Below, piece by piece: positions 6,841 to 14,372 of a stretch of DNA of 15,363 bases (the stretch's first letter is position 1; the number at the start of each line of letters is the position of its first letter). A program made the position numbers and the translations under genes. Under the pieces are notes generated by a model. It saw only the letters and a program-made list of their open reading frames with translations, did no database searches and was not told the DNA's origin. This stretch comes from Chloroflexota bacterium (GTDB lineage Bacteria; Chloroflexota; Dehalococcoidia; Lucifugimonadales; Lucifugimonadaceae), in NCBI GenBank assembly GCA_016210435.1, contig JACQUF010000299.1:1-15363 (forward strand), in the 5' to 3' direction.

Positions 6841-7590
6841 ATGTCCACAGCCACAACCGGGGGCGCTGCGCCCACCGGACGGGCTGTCGAATCGCGGACG
6901 ACCAACGGCGACCGATACCGAAAGCTGGCCGCGGTCGTCGTAGTCTCGGTCGCGCTGCTCCTAATCGCCAACTTCCTCTACGACGAACAGGCGGGCGCCT
7001 ACGATCAGCCATACGTTCTTGCCGTGTTGCTGCAGCTTGTATACGAAACGCCATTCCAGCCTCTGTTCCTTGTGATCGCCCTGCTCCCTGTTTACTGGGC
7101 CGCCGCGCGCAACGTCTCATGGCCCGCGCTCGCCGCCGGCGCGCTGCTAATGCTCTCGCTCGTCCTGCCGTACGCCCGCTTCCTTGCGATCGACGCTTCT
7201 CTGCCTACCGGCCCGGAACCCGGAGGTTTCCACAATTCGCTGTTTCAGCTTGCAGGCCCAGGTCACAGCATGCCGCAATTCGTCTCGATCCTGACACTCA
7301 TGCTGATGGGCGGCCTGGTCAGCCTTTTGTGGCACCCCCGGGTTGGCGGTCTGATCGGTCTCATCGGCGCAATCACGATGATCTTTGTCTGGCCCGCGGT
7401 ACATGACGACCCGCCCACGCGTGGAGGCGAGGCCGAAGTGATCTTTTTCGGTCGCGGCCTGCTCTTCGGCTACTACCTGGCGTGGGCCGGGGCAGCTGTC
7501 GGGATAATCGCTCCCTCAATCGTGCAGTACATGAAACGTGCTCGACCTGCTCGCAGCTCGGCACAGGGCCCGGACACCGTAGGCGCGTGA
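6841..7590 (+). CDS. Polytopic integral membrane protein of unknown function
   Basis: A 249-residue inner-membrane protein I do not recognise. After a polar N-terminus (1-27), hydrophobic segments that could cross the membrane lie at about 28-46, 72-89, 94-112, 146-164, 167-186 and 204-226, with a basic C-terminal tail. A conspicuous extramembrane stretch between the third and fourth segments (113-145) contains P-T-G-P-E-P-G-G-F-H and G-P-G-H-S-M-P. Its two histidines could bind metal or haem, but there is no recognised motif. GGAGG at 6829-6833 is 7 bases before the ATG. The stop TGA overlaps the GTG of the next gene (GTGA at 7587-7590), so the two products are probably made together: a membrane protein and an exported propeller protein. 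Confidence 0.75.
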   Translation: MSTATTGGAAPTGRAVESRTTNGDRYRKLAAVVVVSVALLLIANFLYDEQAGAYDQPYVLAVLLQLVYETPFQPLFLVIALLPVYWAAARNVSWPALAAGALLMLSLVLPYARFLAIDASLPTGPEPGGFHNSLFQLAGPGHSMPQFVSILTLMLMGGLVSLLWHPRVGGLIGLIGAITMIFVWPAVHDDPPTRGGEAEVIFFGRGLLFGYYLAWAGAAVGIIAPSIVQYMKRARPARSSAQGPDTVGA

Positions 7591-8594
7591 TTCGCCCAAA
7601 CAGAGGGGGCCACGCCCTTCCCGCCGCCCTTCTGATCACCGTAGCTCTCCTTCTGGGCGCGGCGTGCAGCGCGGCGCGGCCTGACATTGTTTTCCTTTCG
7701 GACCGCGACGGCGACCTCGATGTCTATTTGCGTGACGGCGATACCGGGAACATCCACAGGATCACGTCCTCGAGCGCACGCGAACAAAGTCCAGTGGTCT
7801 CGCCTGATGGCAAGAGGATCGCCTACCTGTCGGACAGGGACGGCGTGATCGATCTGTACCTGATCGGGACGGATGGTAAGAACGAGCAGCGGGTGGGCGG
7901 ACCTGCCGGTGCCCGTCTCTCGTTTTCATGGTCCCCGAACGGAAAGCGAATGGCCTACGAAGCGCAGACCCCCGACGGCTCCGACATCTACGTCACAAAC
8001 CTGGAGGACGGTTCGACAATCCGCGTGACAAGACAGCCAGGGCGTGAAGAGCTGGGGGGCTGGTCTCGCGACGGCCAGTGGCTGGTCTATGCCGTGACCG
8101 AAGGCAACCGCCAGGGAATCACGCGCAAGAATCCCGACGGGGTCAACGAGATACGCGTGACGGAGCGCAAGGACGCCCGGCCCCGGTGGTCGCCCGACGG
8201 CACGCGGATCGCGTTCGAATCGAAACGCGATTCCGCGGAACTCGACATCTATGTCGTAGACATCAACGGCACTAAAGAGGTGAACGTGACAAACCAGGGC
8301 GGGGCCGACCGCGATTTCGATTGGTCGCCTGACAGTCGGCGTCTCGTTTTCGTCTCCGACCGTGATGGTAATCCCGAGATCTATGTCCAGACTATCGGCC
8401 AGAAGGCTGCGGTCCGATTAACGCGGAACGCTGCCAATGAGTCGACCCCCGCATGGGCGAAGGACGGCGGGAGGATCCTGTTCGTTTCGGATGCCGACGG
8501 TGACACCGATCTCTATCTGATGAGACCGGACGGAAAGCAGCAGGAACGTCTGACTCAGAACGATTCTCGGGATACCGAGGCGTCCTGGGAGTAG
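7587..8594 (+). CDS. TolB-like (PD40/WD40-like) beta-propeller, exported
   Basis: A 335-residue protein with an N-terminal signal segment (basic start, hydrophobic core about 12-24) followed by L-G-A-A-C with Cys27. That could be a lipobox, but the residue three before the Cys is Gly, so it is a relaxed match; ordinary secretion is also possible. The rest is a run of about seven PD40 blades of the type found in TolB. Each blade has F/Y-x-S-D-R-D-G followed by D-x-Y-L/V, and W-S-P-D/N-G-K/T-R-I/M. These domains usually bind proteins or peptides outside the cytoplasm. There is no TolB N-terminal domain and no tol/pal gene nearby, so it is not TolB itself. The GTG start at 7587 overlaps the upstream stop; an upstream extension in frame lacks signal-peptide character. 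Confidence 0.83.
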   Translation: MIRPNRGGHALPAALLITVALLLGAACSAARPDIVFLSDRDGDLDVYLRDGDTGNIHRITSSSAREQSPVVSPDGKRIAYLSDRDGVIDLYLIGTDGKNEQRVGGPAGARLSFSWSPNGKRMAYEAQTPDGSDIYVTNLEDGSTIRVTRQPGREELGGWSRDGQWLVYAVTEGNRQGITRKNPDGVNEIRVTERKDARPRWSPDGTRIAFESKRDSAELDIYVVDINGTKEVNVTNQGGADRDFDWSPDSRRLVFVSDRDGNPEIYVQTIGQKAAVRLTRNAANESTPAWAKDGGRILFVSDADGDTDLYLMRPDGKQQERLTQNDSRDTEASWE

Positions 8595-8629
8595 CTTCCC
8601 GGCGAGGCAGATTGAAAAGGTTTGGTGGA

Positions 8630-9772
8630 CTACCCGGCCGGTGCGGTACCGGCCTGTGGTGTGCCAGGGGAAACCCGGAACCCGCGTCTGAACCAGCCAA
8701 CTTGCTGCCCGTCGACTTGCGCTGCTTCGCGGGCATCAGCCTGGCTTTCATTCACCGGACCAGACCCGGTCGGACCGGATGTGGAAGACGCTTCAGCCCC
8801 GTCTTCCCGCGGCTGGCTTCCGGCCGGTGGACGAAGCCGAGGTGGCCGAAGCGGTTCGCGTCTGGGTGCCGGTTCCTCGCCGCCGGCCGGCGCCGCGGCA
8901 GGAGTTGGCTCAGCCTGGCCTCTCACGAGCGCTCCACCGCCGGTCCTCGGCCCGCCGCCACCACCCCGACGGCGCCTTCCGAATCGACGGCGCTCGGGCC
9001 GTACCGGCGCTCGCACTTCCGGTTCCCGCTCTCGCTCTTCTTCGGCAGCTGCCTTGACCGGCCGCGGGGGCTCGACGACGGCCGGAACCTCGACACGCGC
9101 AACGACCTCCTGTTCCTCCACGGGGGCAACCGGCGGCATCGGCGGCGGAGCAGTCTCACGCGCTCGACGCCCTGACCGGTCGCCAGGCGCGCGCCTTCCT
9201 TCCGCGGCCCTGGCGCGAGCGGTCCACATTCCCGTGAAGAAGCTCGGCTTCAGCATCGTCACCATGTCCGCGGCCCGTTCCGCTTCCGGCGACAGGTTGT
9301 TCTCGAAAGCCACGACCTCGACATGTTTGCCCAGGTCCTTCACGGCTTCGATTGCCGGGAAGAAATCGCCATCGCCGGAGACGAGAACGGCGGTGTCGTA
9401 GAGGTTCTTGAACGCGCCACTGACGAGGTCGGTCGCGATCATCACATCGACGCCCTTCTCGACCATCTCGACGCCGCGCTGCTTGTAAATGCCGAGGCGG
9501 GTTTCGAGGTAGGGGACTTCGTCAAGGGATGTGAGGAAGCGCTCCTGCTCCTGCGCGGCGGTCGGATTGTGCGCCCTGTCCTGCCTGACGTTGTAGTAGT
9601 AGGCGCGGACGAGGTCGCGGCCGGTGATCAGCTTTTCGATAAACTTGCCGAACCGCAGATCGTGTCTGCCGCAAGTCTGTCCGAGCACGTGATAGAGGTT
9701 GCTCCCGTCGATGAAAACCATCACGCGCTCGTCTGGCCGAGGCGCCCTCGGCGGGTCTGTTTTAACTGGCAA
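8630..9772 (-). CDS. NYN-domain (PIN-like, LabA/DUF88-type) putative ribonuclease with basic disordered tail
   Basis: A 380-residue protein. Residues 17-180 form a NYN domain of the PIN-like nuclease superfamily, expected to cut RNA with Mg or Mn ions. The acidic residues are in place: Asp22 in V-F-I-D-G-S-N, Asp109 and Asp115 in G-V-D-V-M-I-A-T-D, and Asp134 and Asp136 in V-S-G-D-G-D-F. Residues 185-380 are low-complexity and rich in Ala, Pro, Arg, Gly and Glu. They include an acidic patch (218-252) and a strongly basic Arg/Gly block (261-274) that may bind RNA. The final segment contains W-F-R-R-G-F-R (360-366). The start is TTG at 9772, supported by GAGGT at 9778-9782 (5-base spacing). An internal ATG at codon 18 lacks such a site. 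The gene stands alone, convergent with the TolB-like gene. The RNA target is unknown. Confidence 0.85.
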   Translation of the reverse strand: MPVKTDPPRAPRPDERVMVFIDGSNLYHVLGQTCGRHDLRFGKFIEKLITGRDLVRAYYYNVRQDRAHNPTAAQEQERFLTSLDEVPYLETRLGIYKQRGVEMVEKGVDVMIATDLVSGAFKNLYDTAVLVSGDGDFFPAIEAVKDLGKHVEVVAFENNLSPEAERAADMVTMLKPSFFTGMWTARARAAEGRRAPGDRSGRRARETAPPPMPPVAPVEEQEVVARVEVPAVVEPPRPVKAAAEEEREREPEVRAPVRPERRRFGRRRRGGGGGPRTGGGALVRGQAEPTPAAAPAGGEEPAPRREPLRPPRLRPPAGSQPREDGAEASSTSGPTGSGPVNESQADAREAAQVDGQQVGWFRRGFRVSPGTPQAGTAPAG

Positions 9773-9782
9773 TTTTTACCTC

Positions 9783-9994
9783 GATGATCGCTTCGACGCG
9801 GCCCGCCTGGTATCGAAAAACGCGAGCCACGGGGTAAGAGGGTCAGATAGGTCAATGAAATACAAGTTGCAATCTAATAGTACCGCTTCCCATCAGGCGC
9901 GGTCTTTGATGGTCATCACGAATCGCCCCTTGACGTCCAATCCGGGCCGCAACATCATTGCTGCCGCCGAATCGCCTTATCAAAGGGGAATCCA
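9783..9994. other. Divergent intergenic region with an AT-rich patch
   Basis: The 212 bases between the NYN gene and the six-gene operon contain an AT-rich patch at about 9845-9885 within otherwise GC-rich DNA. Possible minus-strand elements for the NYN gene, such as TACTAT at 9877-9882, are present, but no well-spaced -35 was found. I see no RNA gene here. Confidence 0.35.
9930..9958 (+). promoter_or_regulatory. Candidate promoter of the six-gene operon
   Basis: TTGACG at 9930-9935 is followed after 17 bases by CATCAT at 9953-9958, which matches four of six -10 consensus bases. It would start transcription near 9965, about 30 bases before the ATG at 9995, leaving room for the AGGGG ribosome binding site at 9984-9988. 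Confidence 0.4.
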
Positions 9995-10753
9995 ATGCTC
10001 CAGCTGGTTCAGACATATCCGGTCCCGGACAGGATGCCCAATGGTCTTCAATGGACCAGGGAGGGTCTCTATGTCATGGACCAATTCTCGGACCTCATCT
10101 ATGTCCTCGGAGACAAGGGCAAAGTGCTGCGCGTCATCTCGAATGTCACCGAAAACGGCTCCGGGATAACGGTCGGAGGCGGGTACATCTGGACCGGGTC
10201 GAACGGGAAGACGGTTTCGAGGCCATATCGTTCGACCGACACCCATCTGGGATGGATCCTGAAGCTCGACCAGAAAACCGGCGAACCGGTCGATCGGTAC
10301 CGAACCCCCGACGGTGGCGGAATACACGGCGTCGAGTGGGAGCATGAGACCGGGCTCATCTGGGTGACGGCTTTCAGCCCAAAGGCGCTGATCCTTTGCG
10401 ATCCGGAGGAGAATTTCAAGGTCGTCCGGAAGTTCCCGGTAGAACTGCCCAGGTTGCACGGGCTGGCGATCGACGGGGATGGAATCTGGTGCGCCCACAC
10501 CGGCGTCAAGATCATCGTCAAGTACGACCGGAAGAGCGGCAAGGAAATGGACCGCATCACGTTCCCGCCAGATGGCCCCGCCCCGCATGGGCTCTCGGTC
10601 AAGGACGGCGTCCTCTGGTACTGCGACGCCAACTTCCCCGATTCGAACCGGGCCGCGCCTGAAATCGGGGTGATCATGCGGGACGGATCGAACGGTGCCA
10701 GGCGGCAGCTTGGCGCTCGACGCGGCCGTGCGGCCGCCGGTACGAGGCGATAG
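9995..10753 (+). CDS. Cytoplasmic beta-propeller protein (SMP-30/Vgb-like fold)
   Basis: A 252-residue protein made of repeated propeller units. Five blades share a G-L/I/V, then G-x-I/L-W/Y pattern: P-N-G-L-Q-W (15-20), G-S-G-I-T-V with Y-I-W (55-66), I-H-G-V-E-W with L-I-W (110-123), L-H-G-L-A-I with G-I-W (154-165), and P-H-G-L-S-V with V-L-W (197-208). Related folds include gluconolactonase/SMP-30 and streptogramin lyase, but I cannot place a catalytic metal site or lyase histidine with confidence. No signal peptide is present. The last 23 residues or so (from 230) are Arg/Ala/Gly-rich and unlike the rest, so the end of the fold is probably near 228. AGGGG lies 6 bases before the ATG. It is the first gene of the operon; the lactonase-type hydrolase follows within 40 bases. 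Confidence 0.75.
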   Translation: MLQLVQTYPVPDRMPNGLQWTREGLYVMDQFSDLIYVLGDKGKVLRVISNVTENGSGITVGGGYIWTGSNGKTVSRPYRSTDTHLGWILKLDQKTGEPVDRYRTPDGGGIHGVEWEHETGLIWVTAFSPKALILCDPEENFKVVRKFPVELPRLHGLAIDGDGIWCAHTGVKIIVKYDRKSGKEMDRITFPPDGPAPHGLSVKDGVLWYCDANFPDSNRAAPEIGVIMRDGSNGARRQLGARRGRAAAGTRR

Positions 10754-10793
10754 GCGGCGTGGAGAACCGCAGACCGTGGTGAACCCGCGCCGC

Positions 10794-11639
10794 ATGCCCG
10801 GAACCCCGGTCGTGGACAGCCATCAGCACTTCTGGGACATCAAGAAGCTCAGCTATGACTGGATGGGGACCGGACCGTCGCCGCTCAGGCGCAACTTCCT
10901 TCCCGGGGACCTCCGGCCGCTCATCGAAGAGGCAGGCGTCGACCACACGGTAATCGTTCAGGCGCACCAGTCGCTAGATGAAGCCCGCTGGATCATCTCG
11001 CTCGCCGAAAAACATGATTTCATTGCCGGAACGGTTTGCTGGGTGGACCTGGCCGGCGCCGGGCTCGGAAAGGCTCTCGATCGGCTGCAAAAATCGAAAT
11101 ATTTCAATGGCGTGAGGCATATCTGGCACGACGAAGCCGACGATGCCTGGATAATGCGGCCTGGTGTGATCAGGGGACTGCGGGAGCTGGCAAGACGCGG
11201 CATCCCCTATGACTTCCTGACCTACCCGCAGCACCTCAAATATGTGCCGCGGGTCTATGACAGAGTTCCGGACCTGTCCGGGGTGATTGACCACATCTCC
11301 AAGCCTGCGATCGCGAAGGCCCAGATGGAGCCGTGGGCCACGGACTTGGCCCGGGTCGCCGAGATACCCAACGTCCTCTGCAAGGTTTCGGGAATGATCA
11401 CCGAGGCCCGGCGCGGCCTCTGGAAGCCCGCTGACCTGAAGCCCTACGTGAAGCATGTCGTCAGCGTTTTCGGGTACGACCGGCTGATGCTCGGCAGCGA
11501 CTGGCCGGTTTGCACCCTGGCCGGCTCGTACAAGCAGGTCTTCGATGCGGCCGTGCTGGCTCTCGGCAAGCTCTCCGGGACGGCCCGCGCCAGGGTATTC
11601 GGCGGAAACGCGATCAAGTTCTACCGCCTGGCCATCTAG
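10794..11639 (+). CDS. Amidohydrolase-2 family protein, COG3618 lactonase type
   Basis: A 281-residue TIM-barrel metallohydrolase resembling L-fuconolactonase, L-rhamnonolactonase and 2-pyrone-4,6-dicarboxylate lactonase. The sequence follows the family closely: V-D-S-H10-Q-H12-F-W-D at the N-terminus, V-Q-A-H-Q-S near 55-60 and a G-V-R-H-I segment (106-110). Next come I-D-H167-I-S-K170-P, the N-V-L-C-K-V-S-G-M strand (193-201), G-S-D236-W-P-V-C, and the ending G-N-A-I-K-F-Y. Its likely reaction is opening a sugar-acid or other lactone in the cytoplasm; the substrate is not determined. The start is uncertain: the ATG at 10794 has no ribosome binding site, while GTG codons at 10776 and 10779 are 11-14 bases after GGAG (10761-10764) and would add five or six residues. 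Its stop is 4 bases before the first ABC ATPase start, so it is in the operon. Confidence 0.85.
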   Translation: MPGTPVVDSHQHFWDIKKLSYDWMGTGPSPLRRNFLPGDLRPLIEEAGVDHTVIVQAHQSLDEARWIISLAEKHDFIAGTVCWVDLAGAGLGKALDRLQKSKYFNGVRHIWHDEADDAWIMRPGVIRGLRELARRGIPYDFLTYPQHLKYVPRVYDRVPDLSGVIDHISKPAIAKAQMEPWATDLARVAEIPNVLCKVSGMITEARRGLWKPADLKPYVKHVVSVFGYDRLMLGSDWPVCTLAGSYKQVFDAAVLALGKLSGTARARVFGGNAIKFYRLAI

Positions 11640-11643
11640 GCCG

Positions 11644-12540
11644 ATGGCGATCCTTCTCCGCGCAACCGGCCTCACGAAACGGTTCGGTTCGACCCTCGCC
11701 CTGGACTCGGTGGATTTCGAGGTCCTCGAAGGGATTACCGGCCTCCTGGGCGCGAACGGGGCGGGCAAGACAACCGCGCTCCGGCTCTTCCTTGGCCTGA
11801 TCGAGCCCGACTCGGGGAAGGCGGAGTTCCTGGGGGCCGCGACGAGCGACCCGATCATGGCCCGTGAGCGCATCGGCTACATGCCGGAGCACGATTGCCT
11901 GCCGTCTTCCGTGACCGCGGCAGAGTTTCTTACCCATATGGCGCAGATCTCGGGCCTGCCACCGCATGAGGCACGGGTTCGATCGACCGACGTCCTGAGA
12001 CATGTCGGCATCGACGAGGAACGTTACCGGCCGATGGGGAGTTATTCGACCGGAATGAAACAGCGAGTGAAGCTCGCCCAGGCAATCGTCCATGACCCGC
12101 TTCTCGTGCTCCTGGATGAGCCAACCGCCGGGCTGGACCCTGTTGGCCGGCAGGAGATGCTCGAGCTGATCCGGCGCACGGGCCACGACTTCGGTATCTC
12201 CATCGTGCTGTCGTCGCATTTAATGGGCGATGTCGAGCGGACGTGTGACCACGTGATCGTCCTGGACGGTGGCCGCGTCGCGCAGCAAGGCGCGATCGAG
12301 CAATTCACCGAAGAAACAGAGACGCTCGTTGTCCAGGTGCATGAAGGACTCGAAGCGCTGGTCGAGTCGCTGGCGAGACGCAACATCCAGACTTCGGTCG
12401 ACGGCGCCAGCGTCATCGTTCAGGGCGTCGGACAGGCTACGTACGATGCAGTGCGCGACTCCGTTGTCGAGTCCGGCGCCCTTCTCTATCGCCTCGCGCC
12501 GCGCCGCCACACGCTTGGCGAGGTATTCCGGACGCGATGA
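11644..12540 (+). CDS. ABC transporter ATP-binding protein 1 (ABC-2 exporter type)
   Basis: A 298-residue ATPase. Walker A is G36-A-N-G-A-G-K-T; the signature loop is Y-S-T-G-M-K-Q-R (134-141); Walker B is L-L-V-L-L-D158-E159-P. The D-loop is G-L-D-P and the switch is His192 in S-S-H. In the Q-loop region the sequence reads G-Y-M-P-E-H-D (79-84), with Glu where many ABC proteins have Gln; this occurs in other ABC-2 ATPases. Residues about 222-298 form a C-terminal extension of the type that follows drug- or lipid-exporter ATPases. The ATG at 11644 follows the hydrolase stop by 4 bases without a clear ribosome binding site, implying coupled translation. The stop overlaps the permease start (ATGA). 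It should energise the adjacent permease; the exported substrate is unknown. Confidence 0.92.
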   Translation: MAILLRATGLTKRFGSTLALDSVDFEVLEGITGLLGANGAGKTTALRLFLGLIEPDSGKAEFLGAATSDPIMARERIGYMPEHDCLPSSVTAAEFLTHMAQISGLPPHEARVRSTDVLRHVGIDEERYRPMGSYSTGMKQRVKLAQAIVHDPLLVLLDEPTAGLDPVGRQEMLELIRRTGHDFGISIVLSSHLMGDVERTCDHVIVLDGGRVAQQGAIEQFTEETETLVVQVHEGLEALVESLARRNIQTSVDGASVIVQGVGQATYDAVRDSVVESGALLYRLAPRRHTLGEVFRTR

Positions 12541-13418
12541 CATCGCGGGGCGCCACAGGCGAGGTCTTCGACCTCGGCTATCAGCGGTACGCGGGTCCGC
12601 GCGAAGGCAGGTCGCGCGCCCGCCGCGCGCTGTTCTGGGACGGCGTCCGCACGGCACTTGGCCTTGGCCGGGGAGCTTCACAGAAGGTGCTTCCCTGGGG
12701 ATTCATCGCTGTGGCGATGGGTCCCGCGGTTGTGCTGATCGTGGTTGCCGCGCTTGCATCCCAGATCGGAAACACGGGCGACGTCCTGGAGGACCTGGCG
12801 AACCGGAGCTACTACCAGTTCGCGTTCACGCCGCTCCTTCTCTTTGCCTCAACGGTCGCCCCCGCCCTCCTCTGCCCCGATCGTCGCGAGCGCGTGATCG
12901 CACTGTATCTCGTCCGCCCGCTGTCTTCCATGGACTACCTGACGGCCCGAATCCTCGCTTTCTTCGCGATTTCCCTTGCGGTCGCCTATCTGCCGCAGGT
13001 GCTGATCTTCGCTTCGCTCTCGCTCTCCACCGACGAACCCCTGCGCTACCTGCGGGAGCAATGGCTCGAGGTACCGCGGTTCCTGGCCGCCGGGTTTGTG
13101 GTTGCTGCATTCACGACGTCGCTCGGCATGGCCGCCGCGTCATTGACCGAACGCCGCCCGGTTGCCGCGGTGATCGCGATCGGCTTCGTGATCGGGACAA
13201 GCACGCTCTTTGGCATCGCTTCCAGTACGTCCGGGGGCGATATCGGCCGGTATCTCGAGCTCCTGCAACCACCGGTTGCGGTAATCCGCGCTAACGATTG
13301 GATCTTCGGCCAGCCGGTTGAACGGGTTCCGGGACCGGCATATTTCGGCGCCACCACCGCATTCACCGTCGCTCTCCTGGCCCTGCTCTGGACCCGCTAC
13401 CGGAGGCTTGCGGCTTGA
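12537..13418 (+). CDS. ABC-2 type permease 1
   Basis: A 293-residue membrane subunit with about six predicted transmembrane helices (54-76, 95-113, 136-163, 180-202, 208-227, 267-286). The N-terminal cytoplasmic part has F-D-L-G-Y-Q-R-Y-x-G-P-R (11-22), a motif I associate with bacterial ABC-2 permeases. The loop with D-R-R-E-R-V-I-A-L-Y-L-V-R-P-L-S (115-130) is the usual ABC-2 cytoplasmic coupling segment between helices 2 and 3. The ATG overlaps the ATPase 1 stop (ATGA, 12537-12540), and its own stop overlaps the next ATPase start (TTGA, 13415-13418). It is sandwiched between two ATPase genes, so it could pair with either or with both. Confidence 0.87.
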   Translation: MTSRGATGEVFDLGYQRYAGPREGRSRARRALFWDGVRTALGLGRGASQKVLPWGFIAVAMGPAVVLIVVAALASQIGNTGDVLEDLANRSYYQFAFTPLLLFASTVAPALLCPDRRERVIALYLVRPLSSMDYLTARILAFFAISLAVAYLPQVLIFASLSLSTDEPLRYLREQWLEVPRFLAAGFVVAAFTTSLGMAAASLTERRPVAAVIAIGFVIGTSTLFGIASSTSGGDIGRYLELLQPPVAVIRANDWIFGQPVERVPGPAYFGATTAFTVALLALLWTRYRRLAA

Positions 13419-14371
13419 CGCCTCCCGTCCCCGGGGGCCCGCCTCCGACCGGCACACCGCCGACGATCTCAGTCACGAACCTCTCACGCTGGTATGGGTC
13501 GGTCGTCGCGGTGAACGGCGTGTCGTTCGACGTTCACCCTGGTGTGACAGGGCTTCTCGGCCCGAACGGCGCCGGAAAGACCACCTTGCTGCGGGTGATC
13601 GCCGGGCTCCTCAAGCCGTCCGAAGGCGCCGTGACCGTGCTGAACCAGCCGGTCCGTACCAATCCCTCGCTCTGGTCGCACATTGGGGTAATGCCGGAAC
13701 ACGATGGTGTGTACCCGTTTCTCACCGGCCGCCAGTTCGTCGCGTTGAACGCGCGGCTGCACAATGTCCGCGACATGGAGGCGAGCATCGACCGTTCGAT
13801 CGACGCGGTGCAGCTCGCCGACGCTCAGCACCGCACGCTGGGCTCGTATTCGCACGGAATGCGACAGCGGATGCGTATGGCAGCCGTGCTCGTCCATGAC
13901 CCCCGTGTTCTCTTGCTTGATGAACCGCTCAGCGGCACCGATCCGAAGCAGAGGGCGCACTTCCTCGAGCTGGCACGCCGTCTTGCCTCCGAAGGCCGGA
14001 CCATCGTGATCTCGTCGCACGTCCTCGAAGAAATCGAGACAGTTGCCGATCGCATCCTCCTCATGATCGGCGGGAAACTGGCCGCCGCAGGAGACTTCCT
14101 GGTCATCCGCCGAAAGCTAAGCGAGCGGCCCTTCCACGTACGGGTAGTCGTTAGCGATGCACGGCGGATGGCAGCGGCCTTGATAGAGATACCGGAAGTC
14201 GAATCGGTCACCGTTTCTTCGCCGACAACTCTCCGCGTCCTGTCGCTCAACGTGGAATCGTTGCAGCGAGCGGTGCCAAAAGTGGCCTGGGTCAAAGGGG
14301 TCCGGCTGATCCGGTTCGAGCCCCTGGATGACTCGCTCGAGAGCGTGTTCTCGTATCTGGCGGAGCGCTGA
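13415..14371 (+). CDS. ABC transporter ATP-binding protein 2 (ABC-2 exporter type)
   Basis: A 318-residue ATPase related to, but clearly diverged from, the first one. After a Pro-rich N-terminus (1-17), Walker A is G49-P-N-G-A-G-K-T, the signature Y-S-H-G-M-R-Q-R (145-152), and Walker B V-L-L-L-D169-E170-P. The D-loop reads S-G-T-D-P, with Thr in place of the common Leu, and the switch is His202. It has the same M-P-E-H-D Q-loop variant as its partner. The C-terminal extension (about 230-318) carries the E-V-E-S-V-T-V and L-E-S-V-F segments usual in exporter ATPases. It starts at TTG, supported by GGAGG at 13402-13406 (8-base spacing), with a 4-base overlap on the permease 1 stop. The second permease follows after one base. 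Confidence 0.92.
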   Translation: MTPPVPGGPPPTGTPPTISVTNLSRWYGSVVAVNGVSFDVHPGVTGLLGPNGAGKTTLLRVIAGLLKPSEGAVTVLNQPVRTNPSLWSHIGVMPEHDGVYPFLTGRQFVALNARLHNVRDMEASIDRSIDAVQLADAQHRTLGSYSHGMRQRMRMAAVLVHDPRVLLLDEPLSGTDPKQRAHFLELARRLASEGRTIVISSHVLEEIETVADRILLMIGGKLAAAGDFLVIRRKLSERPFHVRVVVSDARRMAAALIEIPEVESVTVSSPTTLRVLSLNVESLQRAVPKVAWVKGVRLIRFEPLDDSLESVFSYLAER

Positions 14372-14372
14372 A

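Noticed and set aside
4577..6943. Plus-strand open frame of 788 codons running antisense to the M20 and flavin monooxygenase genes
   Set aside because: Both minus-strand genes have complete family motifs and ribosome binding sites. The plus-strand product is Arg/Leu/Val-rich without any domain, as is usual for the antisense frame of GC-rich genes.
7482..7586. Upstream in-frame extension of the TolB-like gene
   Set aside because: It overlaps the membrane-protein gene by about 100 bases and would bury the signal peptide behind a polar stretch; the GTG at the GTGA overlap explains the start better.
8612..9401. Two plus-strand open frames opposite the NYN gene tail
   Set aside because: They mirror the low-complexity Ala/Pro/Arg/Gly tail codons; composition is extreme and no motif is visible.
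9995..10753. Calling the propeller a streptogramin lyase or gluconolactonase
   Set aside because: The fold is similar, but I could not identify the lyase catalytic residues or the SMP-30 metal ligands, so only the fold is claimed.
10695..10775. Upstream in-frame extension of the amidohydrolase
   Set aside because: Arg/Pro-rich residues unlike the family N-terminus, overlapping the propeller gene; family members begin just before the H-Q-H-F-W-D motif.
11644..14371. Glu in the Q-loop of both ATPases as a sign of inactivity
   Set aside because: Walker A, Walker B Glu and the switch His are all intact, and Glu at this place is seen in other ABC-2 ATPases, so loss of function is not supported.
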